In this document: in pieces, positions 8,370 to 16,281 of the stretch
How positions within the stretch are numbered: the first letter of the stretch is position 1
How the letters are laid out: each line of letters begins with the position of its first letter
Assembly (NCBI RefSeq): GCF_949292005.1
Contig: NZ_CASEXV010000051.1
Span: 1-42,392 of the forward strand
DNA from: an uncultured Bifidobacterium sp.
Lineage (GTDB): Bacteria; Actinomycetota; Actinomycetes; Actinomycetales; Bifidobacteriaceae
Length of the DNA: 42,392 bases
Direction: 5' to 3'
The notes under the pieces: generated by a model
The model's database searches: none
Seen by the model: the letters and a program-made list of their open reading frames with translations, nothing else
Told to the model about the DNA's origin: nothing
Translations under genes and position numbers: made by a program

Positions 8370-11300
8370 TGTCAGACCGTTCGACCGCACCCATCGGCGT
8401 CAGGGATCTTCTCAGAGCCGGAATCCGCCATCCAGGGGATGTCGGGGACGTCGTCCGCGCCCTATGCTCGGAGAGCGGACCCGATATCGATCCGACCGAG
8501 CTCATCAGGATCCTCACAGCCACATGCGATCCCGACATGGCGTTGCGGAACGTTACCGACGTCATGGAATCGCTAAGGGATGTCGGACGTACCGCGCCTT
8601 TGACCTCGCAGGAGTTTGACGGACTCCTCCGCGTTCTGGGAGCGAGCTCCACCATGGCGATGATGATGAGGAACCGTCCGGATCTCGTGCTGTCCGTGCT
8701 GAACGTGTCCCACGATGGTAGTCATTCGGGCCGGCTGGTCGCGGATGCGGTGACACGGAATCTCATGACCGCCGTCGGAGCCGATTCCTCATCGGGATAC
8801 GCCGTGTCGGGTCTGGATCTCACGACGGCCGCCCGGAATCTACGGCGGGAATACCATCGCCGTCTCGCGGCCATCATGGCATGGGACCTTCTGGCCGCCG
8901 ATCCAATGGATGTCCAGCCAATGATCAGCGCGGCCCTGTCGGATCTGGCCGACGCCACTCTCGACGCGGCGCTGGCGATCGCCCGGGGGAGCACCGCGGA
9001 CTCGTCCATGTGCCGGTTCGCGGTTATCGGCATGGGAAAACTGGGAGCTCAGGAGCTCAACTACGTGTCTGACGTCGACCTCATCTATGTGGTCGAGCCG
9101 GCGGACGGCACCACCGACGTCCAGAAGGCGCTCCGCGTCGGGGCGAGGATGGCGCTCACATTGCAACGCGTGTGCCAGTCCGTGATCCCCGGAGTGGATG
9201 AGCCGACGCTATGGCAGATCGACACCGCTTTGCGTCCCGAGGGGAAGGACGGGCCTCTGGTCCGCCGCCTCGACTCGCACCTCGACTACTACCGACGCTG
9301 GGCGGAGAGCTGGGAGTTCCAGGCGCTTCTCAAGGCGCGGTGTGTGGCCGGCGACCGCGACCTTGGAAGGGATTATGTGGATGGCACAAGGCCTTTGGTC
9401 TGGTCCGCCTCCACCCGGAGAAACTTCGTCAACGACTGTCAGGAGATGCGCCGCCGCGTGGAGTCGCTTATCCCCGAGGATCTGAGAGACCGTGAGATCA
9501 AACTGGGATGCGGCGGACTGCGGGACGTGGAGTTCACGGTTCAGATGCTGCAGCTCGTCCACGGCCGGACCGATGACGGCTTGCGCGTGGCCGGCACCCT
9601 GCACGCGCTGCGCGTGCTCTCCGAAGGCGGATACGTATCCAGGAAGCAGGCCCGGGAATTGGCCGACGACTACAGATTCGAACGCGTCCTCGAACATCGT
9701 CAGCAGATGTGGTCCCTCAAACGCACGCATCTTTTCCCCGACCTCGGACAGGGCAACCGCGGCGGTCTGGACCGCAAACGCGAGGTGACGACCGATCTGC
9801 TCGACCACAATGACGAGCTGAGACGTCTGTCAAGGGCATTCTCCCTCCGACCAGAGGAGCTTCTTGAGCGTTTCGACCGGACCAGACGCGAGGTGCGCCA
9901 CCTCCACATGGAGATCTACTACCGCCCGATGCTGCCGATCACCGCGCAACGCGACAGCGACGCCTTCTCCCTTAACGATGCCGCGGTCCATGATCGTCTC
10001 AGATCCATTGGATTCGAGGATCCCTCAGCCGCCATAAGACATATGGACGCCCTTACCGCTGGCCTGTCGCGCGCAGCCAAGATCAACCGCATCCTGCTTC
10101 CGGCCGTTCTTGAATGGCTTGGTCAGGGCCAGAATCCGGATATGGGCCTTCTCAACTGGCGGCGTCTTGAGGAGCATTTTGGATCGGACCGCGAGTATCT
10201 GGGGTTCCTCAGGGACTCGCCCTCGGCGGCGCAACGTCTATGCCACATCCTCGCCGATTCACGCTTTCTGGGAGACGCGCTCAACAAATCGGCCGAATCC
10301 ATCACCTGGCTGGGCGATGACGCGCTTTTGACGCCACGGTCGCGCGGAAGCCTTGACGTGCAATGCCGGGCCGCGGTCGATCGATCACCTGATGATCTGG
10401 CCGACGTGGCCATGTCGCTGCGCATGATGCGCAGACGAGAGATCGAGCGCATCGGCCTCGCCTGGATCAGCCATGTGATGAGCGACGAGGATTGTCTGAC
10501 GGCGTTGACCGAAGTGACGGATTCCCTCATCGACGCGGCCCTGTCATGGTCCTGCTCAGATGTCGCCGGATCGTCGGAGCGCAGACCCGCATCAGTCAGC
10601 GTCATCGGCATGGGAAGATACGGCGGCCGGGAACTGAATTTCAGCTCGGATGCCGACGCGATCATCATCTACCGTCCGGAACCAGGGGCTTCGGATTCCG
10701 ACGCGTCGGAATACGCCAGGGGCGTGGTGGACCGTCTTCGAACCATCCTCCAAGGTCCGATGACGACCGAACCGGCGATCTCGCTCGACCTGTCGCTCCG
10801 TCCCGAAGGTCGTAACGGCCCACTAGTGCGATCCTTAGAGTCCTGCGCCGAATACTATTCGTCATGGTCAAGCGTGTGGGAGCATCAGGCGTTGATCAGG
10901 GCCCGTCACACGGCCGGGGATAGGGATCTCTCCGCGGATTTCCTCTCACGTGTCGCGGATCCGCTGAGGTTTCCCGCAGTGCCACCGGATGAGGAAAACG
11001 TCGCGGAGATTCGACGTCTCAAGGCACGCATGGAGGGGGAGAGGCTGCCCCGCGGAGTTCGCCGCGACCGTCATCTCAAACTGGGTCTGGGGGGATTGTC
11101 CGACGTCGAGTGGACGGTGCAGCTTCTTCAGCTTCGCCATGCCGGCCACGAACCCGCCTTACGGACCGGATCGACGATGACCGCGCTGGACGCCCTCGTG
11201 TCGCTCGGGCTGATCGGAGAGGGCGACGGAACGATTCTGCGGAACTCATGGCGCTTGTGCACCGCCGCCAGAAACGCGAACTATCTCTGGACGGGAAGGA

Positions 11301-11473
11301 CATCACAGGCCGATGTTCTTCCCGACGACCGCTATTCCCTCGCCGGAGTGGCCTCATGTATGGGATACCCGCCTCATCATGGTCAACAATTCGACAACGA
11401 TGTGATGTCGGCTATGAGACGTTGCCGCGAGGTGGCCAGACGGCTTTTCTATGGAGCGGTGGACATCTCATAG
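8369..11473 (+). CDS. glnE: Glutamine synthetase adenylyltransferase / adenylyl-removing enzyme
   Basis: GlnE attaches and removes AMP on glutamine synthetase, switching nitrogen assimilation off and on. The 1034-residue protein has the expected two nucleotidyltransferase halves. The first has GMGKLGAQELNYVSDVDL near residue 220, with the G-x9-DxD metal motif. The second has GMGRYGGRELNFSSDADA near residue 747, again with DxD. Each is followed by its own LRPEG (DTALRPEGKDGPLV, DLSLRPEGRNGPLV) and by a GlnD/PII-uridylyltransferase-type helical region (KLGCGGLRDVEFTVQ and KLGLGGLSDVEWTVQ). By family knowledge the N-terminal half is the deadenylase and the C-terminal half the adenylylase. The length is slightly above the E. 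coli protein (946). The start at 8369 lacks a ribosome site and looks leaderless. Confidence 0.96.
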   Translation: MSDRSTAPIGVRDLLRAGIRHPGDVGDVVRALCSESGPDIDPTELIRILTATCDPDMALRNVTDVMESLRDVGRTAPLTSQEFDGLLRVLGASSTMAMMMRNRPDLVLSVLNVSHDGSHSGRLVADAVTRNLMTAVGADSSSGYAVSGLDLTTAARNLRREYHRRLAAIMAWDLLAADPMDVQPMISAALSDLADATLDAALAIARGSTADSSMCRFAVIGMGKLGAQELNYVSDVDLIYVVEPADGTTDVQKALRVGARMALTLQRVCQSVIPGVDEPTLWQIDTALRPEGKDGPLVRRLDSHLDYYRRWAESWEFQALLKARCVAGDRDLGRDYVDGTRPLVWSASTRRNFVNDCQEMRRRVESLIPEDLRDREIKLGCGGLRDVEFTVQMLQLVHGRTDDGLRVAGTLHALRVLSEGGYVSRKQARELADDYRFERVLEHRQQMWSLKRTHLFPDLGQGNRGGLDRKREVTTDLLDHNDELRRLSRAFSLRPEELLERFDRTRREVRHLHMEIYYRPMLPITAQRDSDAFSLNDAAVHDRLRSIGFEDPSAAIRHMDALTAGLSRAAKINRILLPAVLEWLGQGQNPDMGLLNWRRLEEHFGSDREYLGFLRDSPSAAQRLCHILADSRFLGDALNKSAESITWLGDDALLTPRSRGSLDVQCRAAVDRSPDDLADVAMSLRMMRRREIERIGLAWISHVMSDEDCLTALTEVTDSLIDAALSWSCSDVAGSSERRPASVSVIGMGRYGGRELNFSSDADAIIIYRPEPGASDSDASEYARGVVDRLRTILQGPMTTEPAISLDLSLRPEGRNGPLVRSLESCAEYYSSWSSVWEHQALIRARHTAGDRDLSADFLSRVADPLRFPAVPPDEENVAEIRRLKARMEGERLPRGVRRDRHLKLGLGGLSDVEWTVQLLQLRHAGHEPALRTGSTMTALDALVSLGLIGEGDGTILRNSWRLCTAARNANYLWTGRTSQADVLPDDRYSLAGVASCMGYPPHHGQQFDNDVMSAMRRCREVARRLFYGAVDIS

Positions 11474-11589
11474 AGACACAATCGCGCATGGAGGCACAAT
11501 CCCACAGGCACAGAGGACGTCGCATGGAGCGGGACATCGCGTGAGAACGGTGGGACATCGCTAAGGAGCGAGGGTATTCCGTAGTCCGT

Positions 11590-11630
11590 CGATATCCCCG
11601 GGCCGATATCCCCGGGCCGATGTCCCGGGC
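11590..11630. repeat. 14-base tandem repeat, about three copies
   Basis: Two exact copies of CGATATCCCCGGGC (11590-11603, 11604-11617) are followed by a 13-base variant CGATGTCCCGGGC (11618-11630). The units carry the palindromes GATATC and CCCGGG. The array lies about 180 bases before feoA. It may be protein-binding or simple slippage; the sequence alone does not decide. Confidence 0.85.
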
Positions 11631-11768
11631 CGGCATAGGACACATACACGAATCGTCGCCAGATGACGGTCGGCCCGTATCCGGAACTCGCATGCGGGAA
11701 CCATTGACACAAAAGCGATTATTGAAAGAAACACTTATTCTATCCACAGAACGTGTAAAAAACAAGTC

Positions 11769-11798
11769 TTGATTTCCTTGAAGTCGCGTCCCCATAAT
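11769..11798 (+). promoter_or_regulatory. Putative feoAB promoter giving a leaderless mRNA
   Basis: TTGATT (11769-11774) and CATAAT (11793-11798) are separated by 18 bases. Transcription should start around 11805-11807, which is the feoA ATG at 11807 or just before it. No Shine-Dalgarno sequence precedes this ATG. This fits a leaderless transcript. Confidence 0.5.
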
Positions 11799-11806
11799 GG
11801 TTGACT

Positions 11807-12076
11807 ATGATGAATATCTCATTGACCGACCCTCGGACGACGGAGACGCTCCGGTCATGTCCGGTCGGCATGGACGTGGTGATCGACTCGGTGAAACTGG
11901 ACGACGTCCATCGCTTCCGTCTCTCGGAGCTCGGCCTCAGGGAGGGCCTGCATGTGCGCGTCGCCCAGCGCTGCGCCTTCGGTGGGCGTCTGGTGGCGCG
12001 GGGGACCGAAAGGATCGCGGTCGACTCCGCCACGGCCACATCAATCGTCGTCCGCTCGGCCTCCGGAAAGCGATGA
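11807..12076 (+). CDS. feoA: Ferrous iron transport protein A
   Basis: This 89-residue protein is a small SH3-like FeoA domain that assists the FeoB membrane transporter on its cytoplasmic side. Typical features are a PVG turn near residue 20 (SCPVGMDVVIDSV), the R-x-LSELGLREG motif near 40-48 and a C-terminal ERIAVDSATATSIVV strand. The first 15 residues are extra and polar. ATG 11807 and ATG 11810 are adjacent. I chose the first, which lies eight bases after a CATAAT -10 element. A TTG at 11801 is also in frame but has no support. feoB follows after about 100 bases, and family context makes the role clear. Confidence 0.88.
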   Translation: MMNISLTDPRTTETLRSCPVGMDVVIDSVKLDDVHRFRLSELGLREGLHVRVAQRCAFGGRLVARGTERIAVDSATATSIVVRSASGKR

Positions 12077-12176
12077 CCGTCGTCGACCGAACCGATGACA
12101 TACGCGATTCAATGACCCATCAATTCAATGACCTCCGTCCGGCTGCTACGGCCAGATGACTGCGGAAAGGCGTGCC

Positions 12177-14306
12177 ATGCCCAGGAAATGCCCCTACTGC
12201 GCCCCAACATCGTCCCCTGATGGCGGACGGTCCGCGACAACAACGGGTGCGGCCCCCGGGACCGACGTTTTCCCATCGGCCATCGACGATAACTCCGACA
12301 ACCGAGATTCGAAGACACTGGGAACCAATCCCACTCCGGAGATTTCCGGCGCCGCGGACCGTGTTGACGACAAGGCCATGCGCGTTGTCTTCGTCGGCAA
12401 TCCCAACGTCGGGAAATCGTCGTTGTTCAATTCCATGCTCGGCATGCGCACCCGCGTCATGAACGCGCCGGGAACCACCGTGCTCCTTGAATACGGAACA
12501 CTCCACCGCAACAGGCACTGCTGGAACATCATCGACACCCCGGGAACCTATTCGTTACTTCCACTCTCCCCGGATGAGCGTGTGGCCTCCGAGGCGGTTC
12601 TGGGACATCGGGGACAACCCATGCCCGATCTGATTGTCGCGGTTCTCGATGCGACGAACATCTCACGTTCGCTGTATCTTCTCGCCATGCTTCTCGAATT
12701 GGGGAGACCCGTCGTGGTGGCGCTCACCATGAACGACCTCGCGCGACGCCAGTCCACCGAGATCGACCCGCATGCTCTGTCGAAGGCACTGGACGGCATC
12801 GACGTTGTGGAGGTCGACGGGAGGACGGGGCAGGGGCTTACTGCCCTCGAGGATGCCATGGAGCACGTCATAACCGATGGTCGGCCATCAGTCTCGGGCG
12901 TGGAGCCGCGCGCTTCCGTTCCATCGAATGACCAGGATCTCGACGTCTGGGTTCGGGATGGCGCGGACCGGCGTTTCGAATGGGTGGCGAAGGTCCTCAA
13001 ATCGATTGACATCTCCTCTCCGACACGCGCCACCGTCTCCGACCGCATCGACTCCCTTCTACTCAGTCCATGGCTCGGCATCCCTGTCTTCCTCGCCGCC
13101 ATGTATGCCGTCTTCCAGGCCACGACGACACTCGCGGGGCCTTTGCAGGATTGGATCGACGTCACCCTCAGATCTTGGCTGACGACCGCGGTCGACACGA
13201 TGTTCTCGTGGGGAGGGGAGGCCGCGCTCAACGGATGGCCCCACTCTCTGATCGTCGACGGCGTGCTTGACGGCATCATCTCGGTGGCCACGTTCATACC
13301 GCCCATGGGCATCATGTTCCTGCTTCTGTCCATGCTCGAGGATTCGGGATATCTGGCCAGGGCGGCCTTCGTCATGGACAGGGCGATGCGGGCCCTGGGA
13401 CTTGATGGCAAGGCGTTCCTTCCCATTGTCGTGGGATTCGGTTGCAATCTTCCGGCGCTGGCCGCGACGAGGTCGCTCACAGATTCACGCCAACGCGTTC
13501 TGGTGGGGATGCTCATCCCCTTCACATCATGCTCGGCACGGCTCTCGGTGTATATGGTCCTTGCATACGCGTTCTTCCGCCAATACGCCGGACTGGTCAT
13601 ATTCCTCATGTACGTGGCGTCGATCCTCCTCATTCTGGGCGTGGGGATACTCCTGCGGCACACGGTCTTCCACGGTCTGCGTCCCGAACCCTTCACCATG
13701 AGCCTCCCGCCATACCAGATACCCAAGGCCGTGGCGACGATCCGGCTTGTGCTCACGCGGCTGTGGGGGTTCATCCGCGGAGCCAGCGGAATCATCGTCA
13801 CGGTGATCGTGGCCATGTGGATTCTGCAGGGGATCCCCGCCACCGCGAGCGCAGGGTCCTTCGCCGATGTCGACGACGTGCATGAGTCCGTCTACGGTGT
13901 GGTCGCCGATACCGTGGCGCCGGTGTTCGCTCCCGCCGGATTCGACGACTGGCATGCGTCGGCCGCGCTTCTGACTGGATTCGTGGCCAAGGAGGTTGTG
14001 GTGGGGTCGATGTCGCAGTCATACAACATCGCGACCAGCGACTCCGCCAGTGAAGCCGATGAGGGGTCCGGAGCACTGGGCACGTCGATACGCGAATCCT
14101 TCGATCGCTCCTCCAATGGGCATGGTCGTGCGGCCGCCGTTGCGTTCCTTCTCTTCGTTCTCGCCTACACGCCGTGTCTGGCAACCGTGGCCGAGTTGAG
14201 ACGGCAGTACGGAACAAAGGTCATGGCCTCCACAGTCGCCCTTGGACTGGTGGTCGCGTATATCCTCGCCGTGGCGGCCTTCCAGATTCTCAGGCTTGTG
14301 TTATGA
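12177..14306 (+). CDS. feoB: Ferrous iron transporter FeoB (GTPase plus membrane channel)
   Basis: FeoB imports Fe(II) through the membrane, with a cytosolic G-protein domain. The 709-residue product has G1 GNPNVGKSSLFN (from residue 74), G2/G3 NAPGTT and DTPGTYSL, and G4 in the degenerate form TMNDLA (usually NxxD). The membrane part has two Gate-like halves with the conserved CN(L/P) motif FGCNLPALAATR and the paired segment PFTSCSARLSVY, both with the cysteines known to matter in FeoB. The first 65 residues before G1 are extra and open with MPRKCPYCAP, a Cys-x2-Cys pair (Cys5, Cys8). I chose ATG 12177 because GGAAAGG (12162-12168) sits eight bases upstream; ATG 12156 would add seven residues. 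The stop overlaps the next gene (ATGA). Confidence 0.95.
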   Translation: MPRKCPYCAPTSSPDGGRSATTTGAAPGTDVFPSAIDDNSDNRDSKTLGTNPTPEISGAADRVDDKAMRVVFVGNPNVGKSSLFNSMLGMRTRVMNAPGTTVLLEYGTLHRNRHCWNIIDTPGTYSLLPLSPDERVASEAVLGHRGQPMPDLIVAVLDATNISRSLYLLAMLLELGRPVVVALTMNDLARRQSTEIDPHALSKALDGIDVVEVDGRTGQGLTALEDAMEHVITDGRPSVSGVEPRASVPSNDQDLDVWVRDGADRRFEWVAKVLKSIDISSPTRATVSDRIDSLLLSPWLGIPVFLAAMYAVFQATTTLAGPLQDWIDVTLRSWLTTAVDTMFSWGGEAALNGWPHSLIVDGVLDGIISVATFIPPMGIMFLLLSMLEDSGYLARAAFVMDRAMRALGLDGKAFLPIVVGFGCNLPALAATRSLTDSRQRVLVGMLIPFTSCSARLSVYMVLAYAFFRQYAGLVIFLMYVASILLILGVGILLRHTVFHGLRPEPFTMSLPPYQIPKAVATIRLVLTRLWGFIRGASGIIVTVIVAMWILQGIPATASAGSFADVDDVHESVYGVVADTVAPVFAPAGFDDWHASAALLTGFVAKEVVVGSMSQSYNIATSDSASEADEGSGALGTSIRESFDRSSNGHGRAAAVAFLLFVLAYTPCLATVAELRRQYGTKVMASTVALGLVVAYILAVAAFQILRLVL

Positions 14307-14710
14307 CGAAGCCACGGGAGGATGGCACCGGACAATCCGATCATGGATTCCGCAGGACGTCCGGGGACAACAGTCATGACGGGGGCGCCGTGGTCGAAAC
14401 GATCATCGGCATGCTTTCCGCCGGCGTGGCCATCGACGCCTGCGCACGGGCATTGACCCTGCCGGCCGATTTCGTGCGCATGGTCGAGCGCCATGCCATT
14501 GCCACCGGACGGCTGTCAGGCAACCGCCCATCCGCATCTCCATGCTCATTGGGGTCGTGCTCGCCGGATCCACATTCGCTGGTCTGCGCAGGCTGTCCGC
14601 TGCTTCCGCGATCACGCCAGCGTCCATCCTCCCTGCGTCGGATATGCCGATCCGCCATCGGCCGCGCGAAACGTGCGTGGAAGCATGCGCCGAGCGACCG
14701 AGATCTCTGA
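14303..14710 (+). CDS. FeoC-like winged-helix protein with cysteine cluster (putative)
   Basis: The gene overlaps the feoB stop by four bases (ATGA), so it is the third cistron of the feo operon. The 135-residue product begins with a disordered polar stretch. Residues 30-70 follow, which read as a small helix-turn-helix (ETIIGMLSAGVAIDACARAL to MVERHAIATGRL). A cysteine cluster comes next: Cys81-x4-Cys86-x8-Cys95-x2-Cys98. The piece CSLGSC closely resembles CLSGSC of E. coli FeoC, which is a winged helix whose wing holds a cysteine or Fe-S site, and the fold order is the same. An Arg/Lys-rich tail of about 35 residues follows, absent from E. coli FeoC (78 residues). FeoC-like is my inference from order, motif and operon position; the cysteine spacing is not identical. 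Confidence 0.55.
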   Translation: MTKPREDGTGQSDHGFRRTSGDNSHDGGAVVETIIGMLSAGVAIDACARALTLPADFVRMVERHAIATGRLSGNRPSASPCSLGSCSPDPHSLVCAGCPLLPRSRQRPSSLRRICRSAIGRAKRAWKHAPSDRDL

Positions 14711-14878
14711 CGATTCAGCACAGCCACGTCTCCGTCCTGGCCGGCCATCCGCATTCGACCCTCAACACGCGATGGAGGTGCGCCGGAATCCGCTAAGCGC
14801 CCGGCATATCCTTATGGGTGGCGCCCCTATGGACGCGCAGCATGACGACAATCGCGAAACACACGAGGAAGAGGCTCT

Positions 14879-16201
14879 ATGTCGTGGCAAGGGGCGCTCG
14901 CTCTGACGGTTCTTGTTCTTCTAGTACTCTCCTCAATCGCTCTTCGCTCCGCCACCGTCAAAATGGCGGTCGCCATCTCCTCATGCGTGGCCCTCGCACT
15001 CTCCGGAGCGGCGGATGTGACGACGGCTCGCGCGTCTCTGGAAACTCTGGCGCCGACGGTGTGCTTCCTCGCGTTTTCCCTGATCCTCGCACGCCTCTGC
15101 GCCAATGAGGGGTTGTTTCGATATGTCGGCGAGCGAATGAGGGTTCTGGCGAAGGGATCGCCGCGCATGCTGTTCGTCTGGGTCGTGGTGTTCGCCTCGA
15201 CCGTGACGGCCATTATGAGCCTTGACGCGACCGTGCTCCTTCTCACGCCCGTGGTGCTGTCCGCCGCCGTCGACAGTGACATTCCACCCGAGCCGTATCT
15301 CTATGCGACCGGGCATCTTGCGAATTCCGCATCCCTATTGCTTCCAGTGTCCAACCTGACCAACCTTCTCGCCTTTGGCCTGTCGGGATTGACCTTCTCC
15401 CAGTTCATGGGACTTTCCGCCCTGCCATGGATCATGGGCGTGCTGACGGAATACGTAGTGTTGAGGGTGGCGTTCCGAACGGATCTGCGCTCCGCCCCAG
15501 TCCTGCGCGACCATCAGACGGCCCGGAGCCACCCAGGAAGCACCGCCGTCCGTGTCCGGACCACGGTGGTGGAGGCGGACATGACCCCATCGGACGCCGC
15601 GCCGACGACAGCCGTCGTCGTGGTGGGCATGGCGCTCGCGGGATTCTTCATCTGCGGCACGGTGGGCGTGGAGCCGCTGTGGGTCGCGCTCGCCGCCTGC
15701 ATCATCCTGTCGACCACACGCGTCGCACGGTCGCGGACGGGCGTCCGGGAGGAGTCCCGCCTGTGGTGGCACGCGTCGAACGTCCCTTTCCTTCTGTTCG
15801 TACTGTCTTTGGGCATGTCGATCGAGGTTCTTCGCAGCCACGGCGGCGCGATGCTGGCCTCCGCGCTCGTCCATGGATCGCAATCACTTCCGGCGCTTCT
15901 GGCGACGGCCTTCGGAGCTGCGATCCTCGCGAACGTCATCAACAATCTTCCGGCGGCGATGCTTCTCATTCCGGCCGCCTCGACCTTCGGAGCACCCGCG
16001 GTGATGGCCGTTCTCATCGGCGTGAACATCGGCCCCAACCTCACCTACGTGGGTTCCCTGGCGAATCTTCTTTGGGTGGACATCTGCGACAGAGCACTGC
16101 ATCGGCCACGACTCAGGCAGTTCACCCTGATCTCCGCCGTCAGCGTGCCCTTGTGCTTGACCATGTCGGTGCTGGGACTATGGCTGTCGACTCAGCGATG
16201 A
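14879..16201 (+). CDS. ArsB/NhaD-type (ion transporter superfamily) permease
   Basis: A 440-residue polytopic membrane protein with about 10-11 hydrophobic segments. The repeated signature of the ArsB/NhaD/SLC13 superfamily is seen in the first half, with a membrane helix ending in the TAIMSLDATVLLLTPVVLS hairpin. It recurs in the second half (ANVINNLPAAMLLIPAAS), where NNLPA is the re-entrant loop motif of this group. GVNIGPNLTYVGSLANLLW near the end is also typical. It resembles proteins annotated as arsenical pump membrane protein or citrate/anion permease in bifidobacteria. There is no arsR or arsA nearby, so the substrate is open. The ATG at 14879 has GAGGAAGAGG upstream. A central polar loop (about residues 205-240) splits the halves. 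A 168-base gap before it holds no gene. Confidence 0.75.
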   Translation: MSWQGALALTVLVLLVLSSIALRSATVKMAVAISSCVALALSGAADVTTARASLETLAPTVCFLAFSLILARLCANEGLFRYVGERMRVLAKGSPRMLFVWVVVFASTVTAIMSLDATVLLLTPVVLSAAVDSDIPPEPYLYATGHLANSASLLLPVSNLTNLLAFGLSGLTFSQFMGLSALPWIMGVLTEYVVLRVAFRTDLRSAPVLRDHQTARSHPGSTAVRVRTTVVEADMTPSDAAPTTAVVVVGMALAGFFICGTVGVEPLWVALAACIILSTTRVARSRTGVREESRLWWHASNVPFLLFVLSLGMSIEVLRSHGGAMLASALVHGSQSLPALLATAFGAAILANVINNLPAAMLLIPAASTFGAPAVMAVLIGVNIGPNLTYVGSLANLLWVDICDRALHRPRLRQFTLISAVSVPLCLTMSVLGLWLSTQR

Positions 16202-16227
16202 TTCCATGGCTTTTGTCAGCATATCGG

Positions 16228-16243
16228 CCTAGGGTTGGCTAGG
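16228..16243. promoter_or_regulatory. Inverted repeat before the pyr operon
   Basis: CCTAG (16228-16232) and CTAGG (16239-16243) form a perfect inverted repeat with a 6-base spacer, 39 bases before the pyrB start. A possible -35 TTGTCA (16213-16218) lies just upstream. The CTAG core is rare in such genomes, so the symmetric pair may be an operator. No PyrR-type attenuator hairpins are visible in this short leader. Confidence 0.35.
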
Positions 16244-16281
16244 TCGCAACGCAACGGCCACCTTATCTGGAAAGGTGCGCA

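Larger units (their letters stand above)
11474..11806 (+). other. Intergenic region before feoA with short tandem repeats
   Basis: This 333-base gap has no credible gene. Its first half holds decayed-looking short repeats: GGGACATCGC at 11531-11540 and again at 11552-11561, and GCATGGAG twice. A 14-base unit CGATATCCCCGGGC is tandemly repeated at 11590-11603 and 11604-11617, with a third diverged 13-base copy at 11618-11630; each copy contains the palindrome CCCGGG. From about 11700 to 11770 the sequence becomes AT-rich, as expected near a promoter. I could not recognise a DtxR/IdeR or Fur box, although an iron regulator would be expected here. Confidence 0.6.

Noticed and set aside
11700..11800. 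Fur or DtxR box before feoA
   Set aside because: The AT-rich stretch has no symmetric site that fits either consensus well enough to report.
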